A stretch of DNA of 13,506 nt from Clostridium sp. CAG:1219 (GCA_000433335.1 HF996771.1:20311-33816); one strand, 5' to 3'. Shown: positions 1-8,492, counted from the first letter of the stretch. A program made the numbers and translations. The notes: a model not told the origin generated them from the letters alone.

Positions 1-150
1 CTCCAAAGTAGAATTCATTATTCCTATACATTCAGGATTATAAAAAACTACTATTCCATTGCTTATTTTATCTATTTTATCTAAAACAAATTTTGTATTT
101 TTTTTATCATAAAAATATATAGATTTTATTTTTTTTAAATGCCTGTTCAT
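1..150 (-). CDS. Partial ORF of unknown function (N-terminal 50 residues; continues past left edge)
   Basis: An open frame begins at an ATG (150-148) and runs off the left edge. Its SD, GAGGAATT next to the start, follows directly on the TAG stop of the upstream glycosyltransferase gene. The gap is only 8 bases, so it is the next gene of the same operon and is probably translationally coupled. The visible product starts MNRHLKKIKSIYFYDKKN and includes the hydrophobic stretch GIVVFYNPECIGI near residues 32-44, which could be the first beta-strand of a Rossmann-like fold. I do not recognise the family. Position after a polysaccharide exporter and a glycosyltransferase suggests another surface-glycan enzyme, but that is inference from context only. 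Confidence 0.7.
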   Translation of the reverse strand, partial: MNRHLKKIKSIYFYDKKNTKFVLDKIDKISNGIVVFYNPECIGIMNSTLE

Positions 151-158
151 AATTCCTC

Positions 159-1889
159 CTACATTTTTAGAAATTCCTTAACACTCTTTGCGCTTTCATT
201 ATCATTTTCAACCTTCCACGCCTTATATAATCTTAAGATTTCTTCTTTATTTTCCAAAGCATTTTTTATTTTTCTTACTATCTCGTCTAAGTCGTCTTCT
301 CTTTCTACAACTAAATAGTCATGTAATTTGCTACCTTTAAAATAGTGATGATTATTTCCCATAATGCATATTGTTCCTGTTTCAAGACTCTCTATTGGAA
401 GCATAGGTGCGCACTCTGAAAATGTAACATATAAAACTGCATCTCTTTTTGCCATTTCAATTAATAAGTCTTCCCTCTTTAAATGGGTATCACTACCAAT
501 AACATCAAGCCCATTGTAATATGCCATCTTTTTTATATCATATCTAAGCGGTATCACTTGCAACTCTGAATTTTTAAACAATGACGCTGCCATTACTTGA
601 TTGTAAGTATTTTTCCTCCAATCAGTACCAGCAGAATAAATTCCAAATCTAATTTTCCCATCATTTATCTTTTCTACATTTTTTAATTTTTCTTTTATAG
701 CATCTTGCAATCTAACTGTATTTTTCAAAAATGCTGTTTTATAGCCTTGTGATTTATAAAAATTAACTAAGCTTTCCTTACAAGTTCCCATTACGTCAAT
801 AACGCCTTTTTTATGTAAATTAATAACCATAAGATTAGTTTCCCAATTTATCTCTTCAATAACTTGCGAATGTGAACCATGCCAAAAGCTTTTTAGCTTT
901 ATATTAGGGTTCTTTTCTCTAATTTTACATGCTATTTTGTCCCAACCGTAATCAAATGCACTAAATATAATTTGTTTAACATCTAATTCTAAAATTTTAT
1001 TAACTATACTATCAATATTCTTATTTAAGTAGACCTCTTGTATTGGCAATAAATTAATAAAAAGTTCTTTAGTTGCACTAGTAACACCAAGCCATCTTGG
1101 ATTGTGTATAATTAAATATTCAATATCTTTACCATTTTTCTTATCTTTTAAGTATTTATCCAAAGTATTCAAGGTTTCATTTATTCCTGAATCTTCTTTT
1201 ATTGAAAATTTATTTTTTAATCTTTGGAAAAAAATATATTTTTTATAACCAACTTTATTTTTAGCGTTTCTTAACGTTGCAAATAAATACTCACAAGCAG
1301 TTGGCCCAATCTTTCTTAACGTTCTAATTTTGTTTCTATCCTTAAGCCTTAATTTACTTTTATTAACAAATATTGCTTTAATATTATCTGAAAATCCTTT
1401 TCCAATTCTCTCATAATCAACTGGGAAAAAGTAATCGTATGGATAAATAAAAGAGTTTTCGTCAAATTTATATATGTAATTGTAATTCTGTTTAAGATTG
1501 CTTCCTACAATTTCTGACATAATTTCTGTAATGTTATTATATTTACCATTTCCTATCAAATCCAATATTTTTTTAATAGTTTGATTATTTTTCTCTTTTG
1601 CCCATATTAAGTTACATGATAGATTTTCATAATCAGAATACGAAATGAAAAAGTCGTTATCAAAAAAGTTTTGAATTCCATCTAGGAAATAAAAATCCCC
1701 ATTTATAAATAACCCTCCGTTCTCGTACAGATAGCTAAATATATTTTTTTCGTTTCCTAAAATTTCGTTTTTATCTTCTATTAAATTCTTTTTATCTAAA
1801 CATACTAATTTACAATTTGAAAAAGCTTTCTCATATCCTTTTAAAAACTTACTACTACTGCCAAAATAACTTATTTTAATGTTGTCCAT
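159..1889 (-). CDS. Two-domain glycosyltransferase-like protein (degenerate GT32-like N-terminus, GT-B/GT4-like C-terminus)
   Basis: The product is 576 residues with no signal peptide or membrane segment, so it is probably cytoplasmic. The N-terminal part (about 1-130) has YLYENGGLFINGDFYFLDG at 53-71. This resembles the GG-(I/L)-Y-x-DxD core of GT32 capsular sugar transferases, but the metal-binding DxD reads N63-G-D65. The C-terminal part (about 255-576) looks like a GT-B enzyme. It has HNPRWLGVTSATKELF, a central SFWHGSHSQ stretch, the strand start IRFGIYSAGTDWRKN, and an E-x7-E motif (E492 and E500 in FSECAPMLPIESLETG) as in GT4 donor sites. The gene starts at ATG 1889 behind AGGAAGAG, 24 bases after the ABC ATPase. 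Its likely role is adding sugars to a lipid-linked surface polymer. Donor and acceptor cannot be told, and a purely structural N-terminus is possible. Confidence 0.75.
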   Translation of the reverse strand: MDNIKISYFGSSSKFLKGYEKAFSNCKLVCLDKKNLIEDKNEILGNEKNIFSYLYENGGLFINGDFYFLDGIQNFFDNDFFISYSDYENLSCNLIWAKEKNNQTIKKILDLIGNGKYNNITEIMSEIVGSNLKQNYNYIYKFDENSFIYPYDYFFPVDYERIGKGFSDNIKAIFVNKSKLRLKDRNKIRTLRKIGPTACEYLFATLRNAKNKVGYKKYIFFQRLKNKFSIKEDSGINETLNTLDKYLKDKKNGKDIEYLIIHNPRWLGVTSATKELFINLLPIQEVYLNKNIDSIVNKILELDVKQIIFSAFDYGWDKIACKIREKNPNIKLKSFWHGSHSQVIEEINWETNLMVINLHKKGVIDVMGTCKESLVNFYKSQGYKTAFLKNTVRLQDAIKEKLKNVEKINDGKIRFGIYSAGTDWRKNTYNQVMAASLFKNSELQVIPLRYDIKKMAYYNGLDVIGSDTHLKREDLLIEMAKRDAVLYVTFSECAPMLPIESLETGTICIMGNNHHYFKGSKLHDYLVVEREDDLDEIVRKIKNALENKEEILRLYKAWKVENDNESAKSVKEFLKM

Positions 1890-1913
1890 AAATTACTCTT
1901 CCTTTTCTAAAAA

Positions 1914-2663
1914 TTATTTTCCTTGTTCTTCCATATATTTATCTAATACTTTATCAGTTTCATCATACATTACTATAGACCCTTCTCTTATCCAAACCGC
2001 CTTATCGCAAAAACTTTTTACTTGACTAACGCTATGTGAAACAAAAACCATAGTTTTTCCTTCTGCTTTTAGTTCTTTCATTTTATTTAAGCATTTTGTC
2101 TGAAAATGTGCATCACCAACAGCAAGTATTTCATCAATAAGTAATATATCTGCCTGTACATTTACTGCTATTGAAAAAGCAAGTCTCATATACATACCTG
2201 AAGAATATGTTCTAACGGGTGTATCAATAAACTCTCCTAGTTCAGAAAAATCTATAATTTTATCTATTATAGGATCCACATCCTTTTTTCCAAGTCCATA
2301 CATTGATGCATTAAAATATATATTTTCTCTACCCGTAAAATCCGTATTAAAACCTGCACCAAGTTCGATCATACTTGAAACTTTTCCATTTATTTCTATT
2401 TTTCCTTTTTCAGGATATATTATCTTGTTCATAAGCTTTAAAAGCGTAGATTTTCCAGAACCATTAACACCAATTAAAGCTACAGAATCACCTTTTTTTA
2501 TATCTAGGTTTATATCATTTAATACTACATGTTTTCTCTTTTTATTTCTTTTTAAATTAGCAAGTCTTTCTTTCAAAAAGTAGGCTTTATCTTCATAAAT
2601 TATAAATTCCTTAGTGACGCCTTTAACAGATATTGCTATATTATTATTTTTCTTTTTCGCCAT
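1914..2663 (-). CDS. Polysaccharide/teichoic-acid-type ABC exporter, ATPase subunit (Wzt/TagH family)
   Basis: This is the nucleotide-binding subunit that powers export of a lipid-linked polysaccharide with the permease encoded just upstream. In the 249-residue form, Walker A (GVNGSGKST) is at 65-73, the ABC signature (YSSGMYMRLAFS) at about 153-164, Walker B (ILLIDEILAVGD) at 173-184 and the switch histidine (VSHS) at 210. Phrases such as MIELGAGFNTDFTGRENIY are typical of the Wzt/TagH/RfbE branch. The frame stays open upstream to a TTG at 2684, but the AGAGGAGG SD lies 8 bases before ATG 2663, so that ATG is the start; the TTG would place the SD inside the gene. There is no C-terminal carbohydrate-binding extension as in O9a-type Wzt or long TagH. 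This suggests a transporter that does not read a modified glycan terminus. Confidence 0.93.
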   Translation of the reverse strand: MAKKKNNNIAISVKGVTKEFIIYEDKAYFLKERLANLKRNKKRKHVVLNDINLDIKKGDSVALIGVNGSGKSTLLKLMNKIIYPEKGKIEINGKVSSMIELGAGFNTDFTGRENIYFNASMYGLGKKDVDPIIDKIIDFSELGEFIDTPVRTYSSGMYMRLAFSIAVNVQADILLIDEILAVGDAHFQTKCLNKMKELKAEGKTMVFVSHSVSQVKSFCDKAVWIREGSIVMYDETDKVLDKYMEEQGK

Positions 2664-2667
2664 ATTT

Positions 2668-3450
2668 TTATACCTCCTCTGCAAAACGTCTTTGTAGTTT
2701 ATTATATACTAGATAGCCTATAATCAAAAATACAAGTGCAACAATTGCAACATATCCTAATGTTTTAAAATCAGGGAAAGTTTTATTATACAATATATCC
2801 TGATATGACTGCATAAGTGCCGCCATTGGATTTAATTTATATATATTTTGAAATCTTTCAGGAACCATTGATATATTATAAAGTATTGGTGAAGCATACA
2901 TCCATATCATCATTACAGGATTCATTATATATTGTACATCTCTTATATAAACATTGGCTGCTGATAAGATTAAAATAAGTCCTAAACTAAACAACGCCTG
3001 TATAAGTACAATAAGTGGTAAAAACAATGCATAAAGTGATATCCCAACACCAGATACAAGTAGTGCTATAAAAATTACAACTGCACTAAAGAAATATTGT
3101 ATTGTATTACTTATAACAACTGCAAGTGGAAGTACCTCTCGCGGAAAATATACCTTCTTTAATATACTAGCTCCATTTGTTACACTTACAGTCCCTACAG
3201 CTATAGTATTTGCAAAGGCATTCCATGGCATCAAACAAATAAACAAGTAAATTGAATAATGCTCTATATCAGACCTAAATACAAATTGAAATACTACACT
3301 ATAAACTGCAAGCATGAGTAAAGGGTTTAATAAAGTCCATAAAAATCCTAAAAAAGATCCCTTATATCTTCCCTTTATATCTTGCTTTACTAATGTTTTT
3401 AGCATATGCCTATAATTATATATTTCTTTAATTTTTTCAGTAAGTTTCAT
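2668..3450 (-). CDS. Polysaccharide/teichoic-acid-type ABC exporter, permease subunit (ABC-2 family, Wzm/TagG-like)
   Basis: This 260-residue membrane protein has about six hydrophobic segments, near 37-58, 65-85, 107-132, 140-166, 176-195 and 231-250. Family landmarks are RYKGSFLGFLWTLLNPL (28-44), KKVYFPREVLPLAVV (98-112), NVYIRDVQYI (166-175) and SPILY (187-191), all characteristic of ABC-2 permeases that flip lipid-linked O-antigen, capsule or teichoic-acid polymers. The length is standard for the family. The last codons GAG GAG GTA TAA also supply the SD of the ATPase gene, which starts 4 bases after the stop, so the two subunits should be made in coupled amounts. The start at ATG 3450 has GGAGGG about 12 bases upstream, a long but usable spacing. 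The exported polymer is not identifiable from this gene. Confidence 0.93.
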   Translation of the reverse strand: MKLTEKIKEIYNYRHMLKTLVKQDIKGRYKGSFLGFLWTLLNPLLMLAVYSVVFQFVFRSDIEHYSIYLFICLMPWNAFANTIAVGTVSVTNGASILKKVYFPREVLPLAVVISNTIQYFFSAVVIFIALLVSGVGISLYALFLPLIVLIQALFSLGLILILSAANVYIRDVQYIMNPVMMIWMYASPILYNISMVPERFQNIYKLNPMAALMQSYQDILYNKTFPDFKTLGYVAIVALVFLIIGYLVYNKLQRRFAEEV

Positions 3451-3469
3451 TTTGTCTATTTTCCCTCCA

Positions 3470-4861
3470 TTATTTTAATAAATCCATAAATTCTTTTTCT
3501 ATTTTTTCCATATCCTCTTTAGTAACACCTTCAAATCTAGCAGTTATATTAGGGCCAGTATTAGATGCTCTGACTAGAGCCCACCCATTATCAAACTCAG
3601 CTCTCATACCATCAATGTCATTTACCTTATAGCCTTTAGAATAAGCGTACTCTTTTATTTTTTCAATAATACCAAACTTTGTATCATCTGAAGATTTAAT
3701 TTTTATTTCTGGAGTTGAATAATATACATTAACTCCTTCAAGTAAACCACTTACGGTTTTATCACTTCTTGATAATATTTCAATCAATCTAAGACCTGCA
3801 TAAAGTCCATCATCAATGTTTGGCCATTTATCTCTAAAGAATACATGACCTGAAAGCTCAGATCCAAATGCGAAATCTCCCTCGCGCATTTTAGCCTTCA
3901 TATATGAGTTTCCTGTTCTATAACATACAGGTATTCCCCCAAGTTTTTCTATCTCGTCACTTAAAGCTTTCGTGCACTTCACATCAAATAAAGCATGTTT
4001 ATTTGAAACCTTGCTCATTATATCACGCCATATGATTATAGCATAAAAATCTATGAACACCATTTTTCCATTTTCATCTATAATCCCTACTCTATCCCCA
4101 TCACCGTCAATACCAATTCCAAGATCAGCATGATTTTTTATAACCTCTGCTTTTAAATCTTTATTATTTTCCTCTACACTTGGATCTGGATGGTGATTTG
4201 GAAAATTAGGATCAGCATCGCAGTAAAGTGGTATCATTTCTATTTTGTCTTTAAACATTTCAAAAATTTCTTTTACTAAGATGCAAGCGGTTCCATTTGC
4301 GCAATCAACAACGGCTTTAATTTTTTTATCTCCAAGGCTAATTGAATTTTTAATTAATTCTAAATAATCTTTTTTTACGTCTGCATGTAATACTTCGCCT
4401 TTTCCTGCATCGAAATTACATTCTGATACAAAATTCCTAAAATCAACAATCATACTTCCGCATGCATTTCCAAAATTATCAAAAGACATTTTAAATCCAT
4501 TATATTCTTTTGGATTATGACTTGCAGTAATCATTATTCCTGGTAAAATTTCATTTTTTCTGTCAGATAATTTTATTTGTGCAAAATAAAACATTGGGGT
4601 AGTTGTAAGTCCTATATCAATTACATCCATTCCTGATTCTATTATACCAGATATTAGTGCATCAGAAAGTGTAGGAGAAGAAGATCTTACATCATGCCCT
4701 ATGACACATTTTGTATATCCTTTTTTCTTTACGTATGTAGCATATCCTCTACCTATTGTATATGCAACGTTTTCATATAAATCTTCTCCATATATTCCTC
4801 TAATATCATATCCTCTAAAAATATTAGGATTTATATTTTTTACTATTTCATATTTATTCAT
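3470..4861 (-). CDS. Phosphomannomutase/phosphoglucomutase (alpha-D-phosphohexomutase family)
   Basis: This enzyme interconverts hexose-6-phosphate and hexose-1-phosphate (mannose and/or glucose), giving the 1-phosphate used to make GDP-mannose or UDP/dTDP-glucose. All four active-site loops are visible in 463 residues: the phosphoserine loop TASHNP with S114 at 112-117, the metal-binding loop DGDGDR at 252-257, the sugar-recognition loop GSELSGH at 333-339, and the phosphate-binding loop RASNTGPNITARFEG at 431-445. The N-terminus FRGYDIRGIYGEDL is the usual family opening. Length and loop set fit the bacterial AlgC/ManB type rather than GlmM, whose sugar loop normally reads GEQSGH. It is the first gene of the polysaccharide operon, with SD GAGGTG before ATG 4861 and its own promoter. 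Which sugar it prefers cannot be decided from sequence. Confidence 0.93.
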   Translation of the reverse strand: MNKYEIVKNINPNIFRGYDIRGIYGEDLYENVAYTIGRGYATYVKKKGYTKCVIGHDVRSSSPTLSDALISGIIESGMDVIDIGLTTTPMFYFAQIKLSDRKNEILPGIMITASHNPKEYNGFKMSFDNFGNACGSMIVDFRNFVSECNFDAGKGEVLHADVKKDYLELIKNSISLGDKKIKAVVDCANGTACILVKEIFEMFKDKIEMIPLYCDADPNFPNHHPDPSVEENNKDLKAEVIKNHADLGIGIDGDGDRVGIIDENGKMVFIDFYAIIIWRDIMSKVSNKHALFDVKCTKALSDEIEKLGGIPVCYRTGNSYMKAKMREGDFAFGSELSGHVFFRDKWPNIDDGLYAGLRLIEILSRSDKTVSGLLEGVNVYYSTPEIKIKSSDDTKFGIIEKIKEYAYSKGYKVNDIDGMRAEFDNGWALVRASNTGPNITARFEGVTKEDMEKIEKEFMDLLK

Positions 4862-4878
4862 ATAAACACCTCGGACAC

Positions 4879-4906
4879 ATTATATCATATATATTCTAAA
4901 TTTCAA
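4879..4906 (-). promoter_or_regulatory. Sigma-A-type promoter of the polysaccharide operon
   Basis: On the minus strand, -35 TTGAAA (4906-4901) and -10 TATAAT (4884-4879) are separated by 16 bases, just upstream of the mutase start at 4861. Transcription would begin close to 4872, giving a very short leader that contains the GAGGTG SD. The -35 box lies inside the U-tract of the terminator of the preceding operon. Confidence 0.75.
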
Positions 4907-4943
4907 ACAAAAATAGCACTTTTTATACAAAATAAAAAGTGCT
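4904..4943 (-). terminator. Intrinsic terminator of the radC-mre-mrdA operon
   Basis: The arms AGCACTTTTT (minus strand, 4943-4934) and AAAAAGTGCT (4924-4915) form a 10-11 bp stem around a 7-base loop. On the minus strand the stem is followed by ATTTTTGTTTG. It begins 10 bases after the mrdA stop codon, as expected for the end of that transcript. The opposite strand has only a poor T-run, so it is directional. Confidence 0.85.
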
Positions 4944-4952
4944 TTATATATC

Positions 4953-7076
4953 CTAATAAGTTATTCCTTTGTTTGAAACATTTTGATTTCTTTCATTTGC
5001 CTTTTCTTCATTATATATTTTAAAATATTCCTGTAAGATTGGTTTTACTACATTCGCTGTATAAGTCCCCTCTCCACCATGTTCTATTACTGCAACAACA
5101 GCTATTTTAGGTGAATCATATGGAGCAAATCCAACAAATATACCATTATTTGAACCTGAAGAAACCTGAGATGTACCAGTTTTTCCAGCGACATCTATTC
5201 CAGTATCTTTAAATATACTATATGATGTTCCACCTGTCTCTGAAGTAACAGATCTCATTCCTTCTTTTATTTCGTCTATATATTCTTTTTTTATATCTAA
5301 CTTTTTAGATTCAAAATTAGTACCAGTAACAGAATTTGAATAATTAGATATTTCACTTTGAGCATAATCTTCTGATGTAACAGAAGAAGTTATTTTTTTA
5401 ATTATAGTAACCTTATTTAAAGTTCCTCCATTTGCAATTGTAGCAATATAGTTTGCAAGTTGAATAGGAGTATATGAATTGTATGACTGTCCTATTGCGG
5501 CAGACAAAGTATCTCCTAAATACCAATTTTTAGAACTTTCACCTGCAATAATTCCACTAGATTCAGAGTCTAGCTCAATACCAGTCTTTATACCAAGTCC
5601 AAACATTTTAGAATAGTTAACTATCTCAGATATTCCAACTCTTCTTCCCACCTCATAAAAGAAGCAATTGCAAGAAACTTTTATCGCTTGAGCAACATTT
5701 ATACTTCCATGTGTTCTACCATAAGTATTATACACCCAACATGTAGGATGATGTCCATATGCATATACTCCCTCATCTTTTATGAGTTCATCAGTTGTAA
5801 TTTTTCCTGTCATAAGACCTGTTATTCCAACTAACATTTTATATGTTGAACCTGGAGAATATGTTCCAGATATAGCCCTATTAAACATTGGATTTAATTT
5901 ATTTCCAGTGATTTCCTTCCACTTTTTTGAAGATATACCATTAACAAAATCATTTATGTCATATGTTGGATATGAGGCAAGTGCCAATACTTCTCCTGTA
6001 TTTACATCTATTGCAGCCACAGCCCCAGCATTAGCTTCATACTTTTCATTAGAAAAAGTAACAAGTCTTCCCTCTCTAATTCCATCAATAGTATCTTTAA
6101 GAGCATTTTCTGCAACTTGCTGTAGTCTGTAATCAATAGTAAGACTTACTGTATCTCCTGCTATTGCCTCTGACGTAACAGTTTCTTCCGAAACATTTCC
6201 AACGCTATCAGTAGCAGTAATTTTTTTACCATTTGTCCCTTTTAAATATTTTTCAAATATTTTTTCAACTCCAAGTTTACCAATATTGCTACTTAACGTA
6301 TACCCCTGATCCTTTAATTTTTCATATTCTGTTTTATCTATTCTACTAGAATATCCGATTATATGACTTGCAAGAGTAAAGTTTGGATAATATCTCATAG
6401 GAGTTGCAAGTGTTTTGATTCCATACAAATTAGAATTTTCCTCTTCTATCATAGCAAGGGATTTGTCAGAAATATTCTTTGCTATTGTAACGCTATTAAA
6501 TAGAGAATATCCATATAAATTACCCTCATATTTTATTGCCATTATCTTAAATAGCATAGTTTTATCATCTTTATAATTTTCAAGTCCAAACTTTTCTATA
6601 TAATAATTTATTACTTCTTCCTTACTATATTTTTCGTTCAATTCAACGCTCTTTTTCCACTTTGCAAATTCTTCATCATTTTCAAAGTACATATCTGTAT
6701 AGTCTTCATTTAATGGAAAAGATGTTAATATATTATCACCATTTTTTTCTAGAATTTTTATTACATTATATATTGACTCATTGAATTTTTCTGTTTCTAT
6801 ATTTACTCTATAAAGTAGTACATTATATGATAGTTTGCTAGTTGCAAGTATGACTCCATTTCTATCTGTTATTTCTCCTCTTGGTGCTTCTATAACTTCA
6901 TTTCTAAGCATTCTTTTTTGTGATTTTTCTCTATATTCCTTACCATTTATTATCTGAAGTGAAAAAAGTCTTACTACATACATTATAGAGATAAGTACAG
7001 TTATTACAATTAAAACTAATTCTCTATTACTAAAAAATTCAAGTAATTTTACTAACTTATTTTTTATATTTCTCAC
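4953..7076 (-). CDS. mrdA: Penicillin-binding protein 2 (elongasome class B PBP, transpeptidase)
   Basis: This is the D,D-transpeptidase that cross-links new peptidoglycan during lateral wall growth, partnering RodA and MreBCD at the membrane. The 707 residues contain one N-terminal membrane anchor (about 19-41), then the pedestal region beginning APRGEITDRNG (64-74), with LGVEKIFEKYLKGTNG at 268-283. The transpeptidase domain has all three catalytic motifs: S410-T-Y-K413, S468-C-N470 and K632-T-G634. A Ser/Thr/Asn-rich stretch (about 564-590) sits between the second and third motifs. The start is a GTG at 7076, 10 bases after mreD, without a clear SD, so initiation is probably coupled to mreD translation. 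It is the last gene before the terminator at 4904-4943. A SpoVD- or PBP3-type division enzyme is less likely because of the mreBCD context and the absence of PASTA domains. Confidence 0.93.
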   Translation of the reverse strand: MRNIKNKLVKLLEFFSNRELVLIVITVLISIMYVVRLFSLQIINGKEYREKSQKRMLRNEVIEAPRGEITDRNGVILATSKLSYNVLLYRVNIETEKFNESIYNVIKILEKNGDNILTSFPLNEDYTDMYFENDEEFAKWKKSVELNEKYSKEEVINYYIEKFGLENYKDDKTMLFKIMAIKYEGNLYGYSLFNSVTIAKNISDKSLAMIEEENSNLYGIKTLATPMRYYPNFTLASHIIGYSSRIDKTEYEKLKDQGYTLSSNIGKLGVEKIFEKYLKGTNGKKITATDSVGNVSEETVTSEAIAGDTVSLTIDYRLQQVAENALKDTIDGIREGRLVTFSNEKYEANAGAVAAIDVNTGEVLALASYPTYDINDFVNGISSKKWKEITGNKLNPMFNRAISGTYSPGSTYKMLVGITGLMTGKITTDELIKDEGVYAYGHHPTCWVYNTYGRTHGSINVAQAIKVSCNCFFYEVGRRVGISEIVNYSKMFGLGIKTGIELDSESSGIIAGESSKNWYLGDTLSAAIGQSYNSYTPIQLANYIATIANGGTLNKVTIIKKITSSVTSEDYAQSEISNYSNSVTGTNFESKKLDIKKEYIDEIKEGMRSVTSETGGTSYSIFKDTGIDVAGKTGTSQVSSGSNNGIFVGFAPYDSPKIAVVAVIEHGGEGTYTANVVKPILQEYFKIYNEEKANERNQNVSNKGITY

Positions 7077-7086
7077 CCCATTTTAA

Positions 7087-7611
7087 TTATAATGCATCTC
7101 TTTCTTTTGCCTTAATTTCAAAATATTCAGCTACTTTTTGTACTATGCCGTTTAAAATGTACACTATAGCCATATTAAAAATTGAAGCAATAAAAACTTG
7201 TTTTATAAGAAAAAAGACATTTATTATTTTATATAAAAGAATAGAATATATAACAAATTGTCCTGCCTCGAACACAGCCGTTCCAATAAAGGTAATCAAT
7301 ATTAAAGATGTTTTACTCTCTTTTCTATAGTTTTTTTCTATTAGTCCAATTACTATCGCAACCATAACATAGCAAGTTGTATACATACCATAACTTGAGC
7401 CGTAAATCATATCTGCCATAATACCAACAAAGAATGAATAGAATACTCCCTTATATATTCCAGAGAAGCAAGTAAATACTATAACTGAAATTAATATAAC
7501 GTTAGGTTTTTCACCAAATAAAGTTCTTCCATCTATGATATAAACTTGAGAAAAGAAAATAATACAAAATAATAAAATTAATGATATTCCAAATAAAATT
7601 TTGTTCTTCAT
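7087..7611 (-). CDS. mreD: Rod shape-determining membrane protein MreD
   Basis: This 174-residue, almost entirely hydrophobic protein has about five to six membrane segments, with the first at 5-27. The central stretch VFYSFFVGIMADMIYGSSYG (56-75) carries the GIxxDxxYG pattern that is the best recognisable signature of MreD. MreD is an integral-membrane partner of MreC and PBP2/RodA in the elongasome. Its assignment rests as much on position between mreC and mrdA as on sequence, because the family is weakly conserved. The start at ATG 7611 has AGGGTGA about 7 bases upstream, overlapping the end of mreC. The gaps to mreC (11 bases) and mrdA (10 bases) indicate one transcript. Confidence 0.9.
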   Translation of the reverse strand: MKNKILFGISLILLFCIIFFSQVYIIDGRTLFGEKPNVILISVIVFTCFSGIYKGVFYSFFVGIMADMIYGSSYGMYTTCYVMVAIVIGLIEKNYRKESKTSLILITFIGTAVFEAGQFVIYSILLYKIINVFFLIKQVFIASIFNMAIVYILNGIVQKVAEYFEIKAKERDAL

Positions 7612-7622
7612 TTTCGTTCACC

Positions 7623-8471
7623 CTAATCAATAATAATAGCTACTTCTTCAATTGCAGATATATTTACAGTAGGTTCAACAATTGCATATCTATCCATATC
7701 ATTTTTTGATCCTTTAACTTCAACTATCTTACCAACAGGTATAGTACTAGGATAAGTATTGCCAAGACCAGATGTATATAACATATCTCCTAAAGATATT
7801 GTCGTATCTATTTGAATATATTCTAATTTTAATCTATTTGAAGCTTTTAATGTGGCATCGCCTTTAAGTATTGCAGGTTCATTTATAGTTCCTATATTAA
7901 CACTGACAGATGTAGTAGGATCAAGTATTGTAGTAACAACACTAGTATTATCATGTACCTTTGAAATATAACCTACAAGTCCATTTGTAGACACAACCGC
8001 TTGATTTAATTTAATTCCGTCATTGCTACCTATATTTATAGTAAAAACTTTTGACCAATTATCATGTTCTCTTAATATTATTTTTCCAAATTTCAAATTA
8101 AAATGTTGATATTCACTTTTTATATCTAACATCTTTTTTAGTGAGATATTTTCATTCAAAATTTTTTGTTGCTCTAAAATTTGGTACTCAAGATCGTATA
8201 TTCTAACTTTTAGCTCTTCATTCTCACTACTTAATTTTTTACTGTTTGAAAAATTAGATTTTATGTTATTGCCAAGCGTTATAAACGAATTAGATATCCA
8301 TCTAAAAGGTTTTATGACAGCATTTGATATATTACTTATAATTTTATTTTCACTGCCTGCAAATAAAAAAGAGGAACATATTATAGCTATTAGTAAAGCT
8401 AATATACAAAATATAATTCTCTTTTTCTTGCTTTTATCTTTTTTATTTTCAAAATTATATTTATATTTCAT
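7623..8471 (-). CDS. mreC: Rod shape-determining protein MreC
   Basis: This 282-residue bitopic membrane protein links cytoplasmic MreB to extracytoplasmic PBP2. A basic cytoplasmic tail (1-19) is followed by one membrane segment (about 18-38) and a heptad-rich coiled coil (about 75-118) that would mediate dimerisation. The beta-barrel domain contains INIGSNDGIKLNQAVV (145-160) and TSGLGNTYPSTIPVGKI (233-249), the usual MreC landmarks. Length and order of parts are normal for the family. The start at ATG 8471 has AGGGGA about 5 bases upstream, and the gap to mreB is 21 bases. Nothing is missing or truncated. Confidence 0.95.
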   Translation of the reverse strand: MKYKYNFENKKDKSKKKRIIFCILALLIAIICSSFLFAGSENKIISNISNAVIKPFRWISNSFITLGNNIKSNFSNSKKLSSENEELKVRIYDLEYQILEQQKILNENISLKKMLDIKSEYQHFNLKFGKIILREHDNWSKVFTINIGSNDGIKLNQAVVSTNGLVGYISKVHDNTSVVTTILDPTTSVSVNIGTINEPAILKGDATLKASNRLKLEYIQIDTTISLGDMLYTSGLGNTYPSTIPVGKIVEVKGSKNDMDRYAIVEPTVNISAIEEVAIIID

Positions 8472-8492
8472 AAATTCCCCTTTTTATATTTT

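Noticed and set aside
2664..2684. Upstream extension of the ABC ATPase to a TTG at 2684 (adds MQRRYKN)
   Set aside because: The AGAGGAGG ribosome binding site lies inside the extension and is ideally spaced from ATG 2663. The TTG has no SD and would overlap the permease gene.
5782..6132. Plus-strand open frame within mrdA, and similar ones at 7145-7330, 8263-8646, 8757-9011, 9229-9516 and 12408-12716
   Set aside because: All are antisense shadows of well-supported genes, lack ribosome binding sites and have no recognisable domains.
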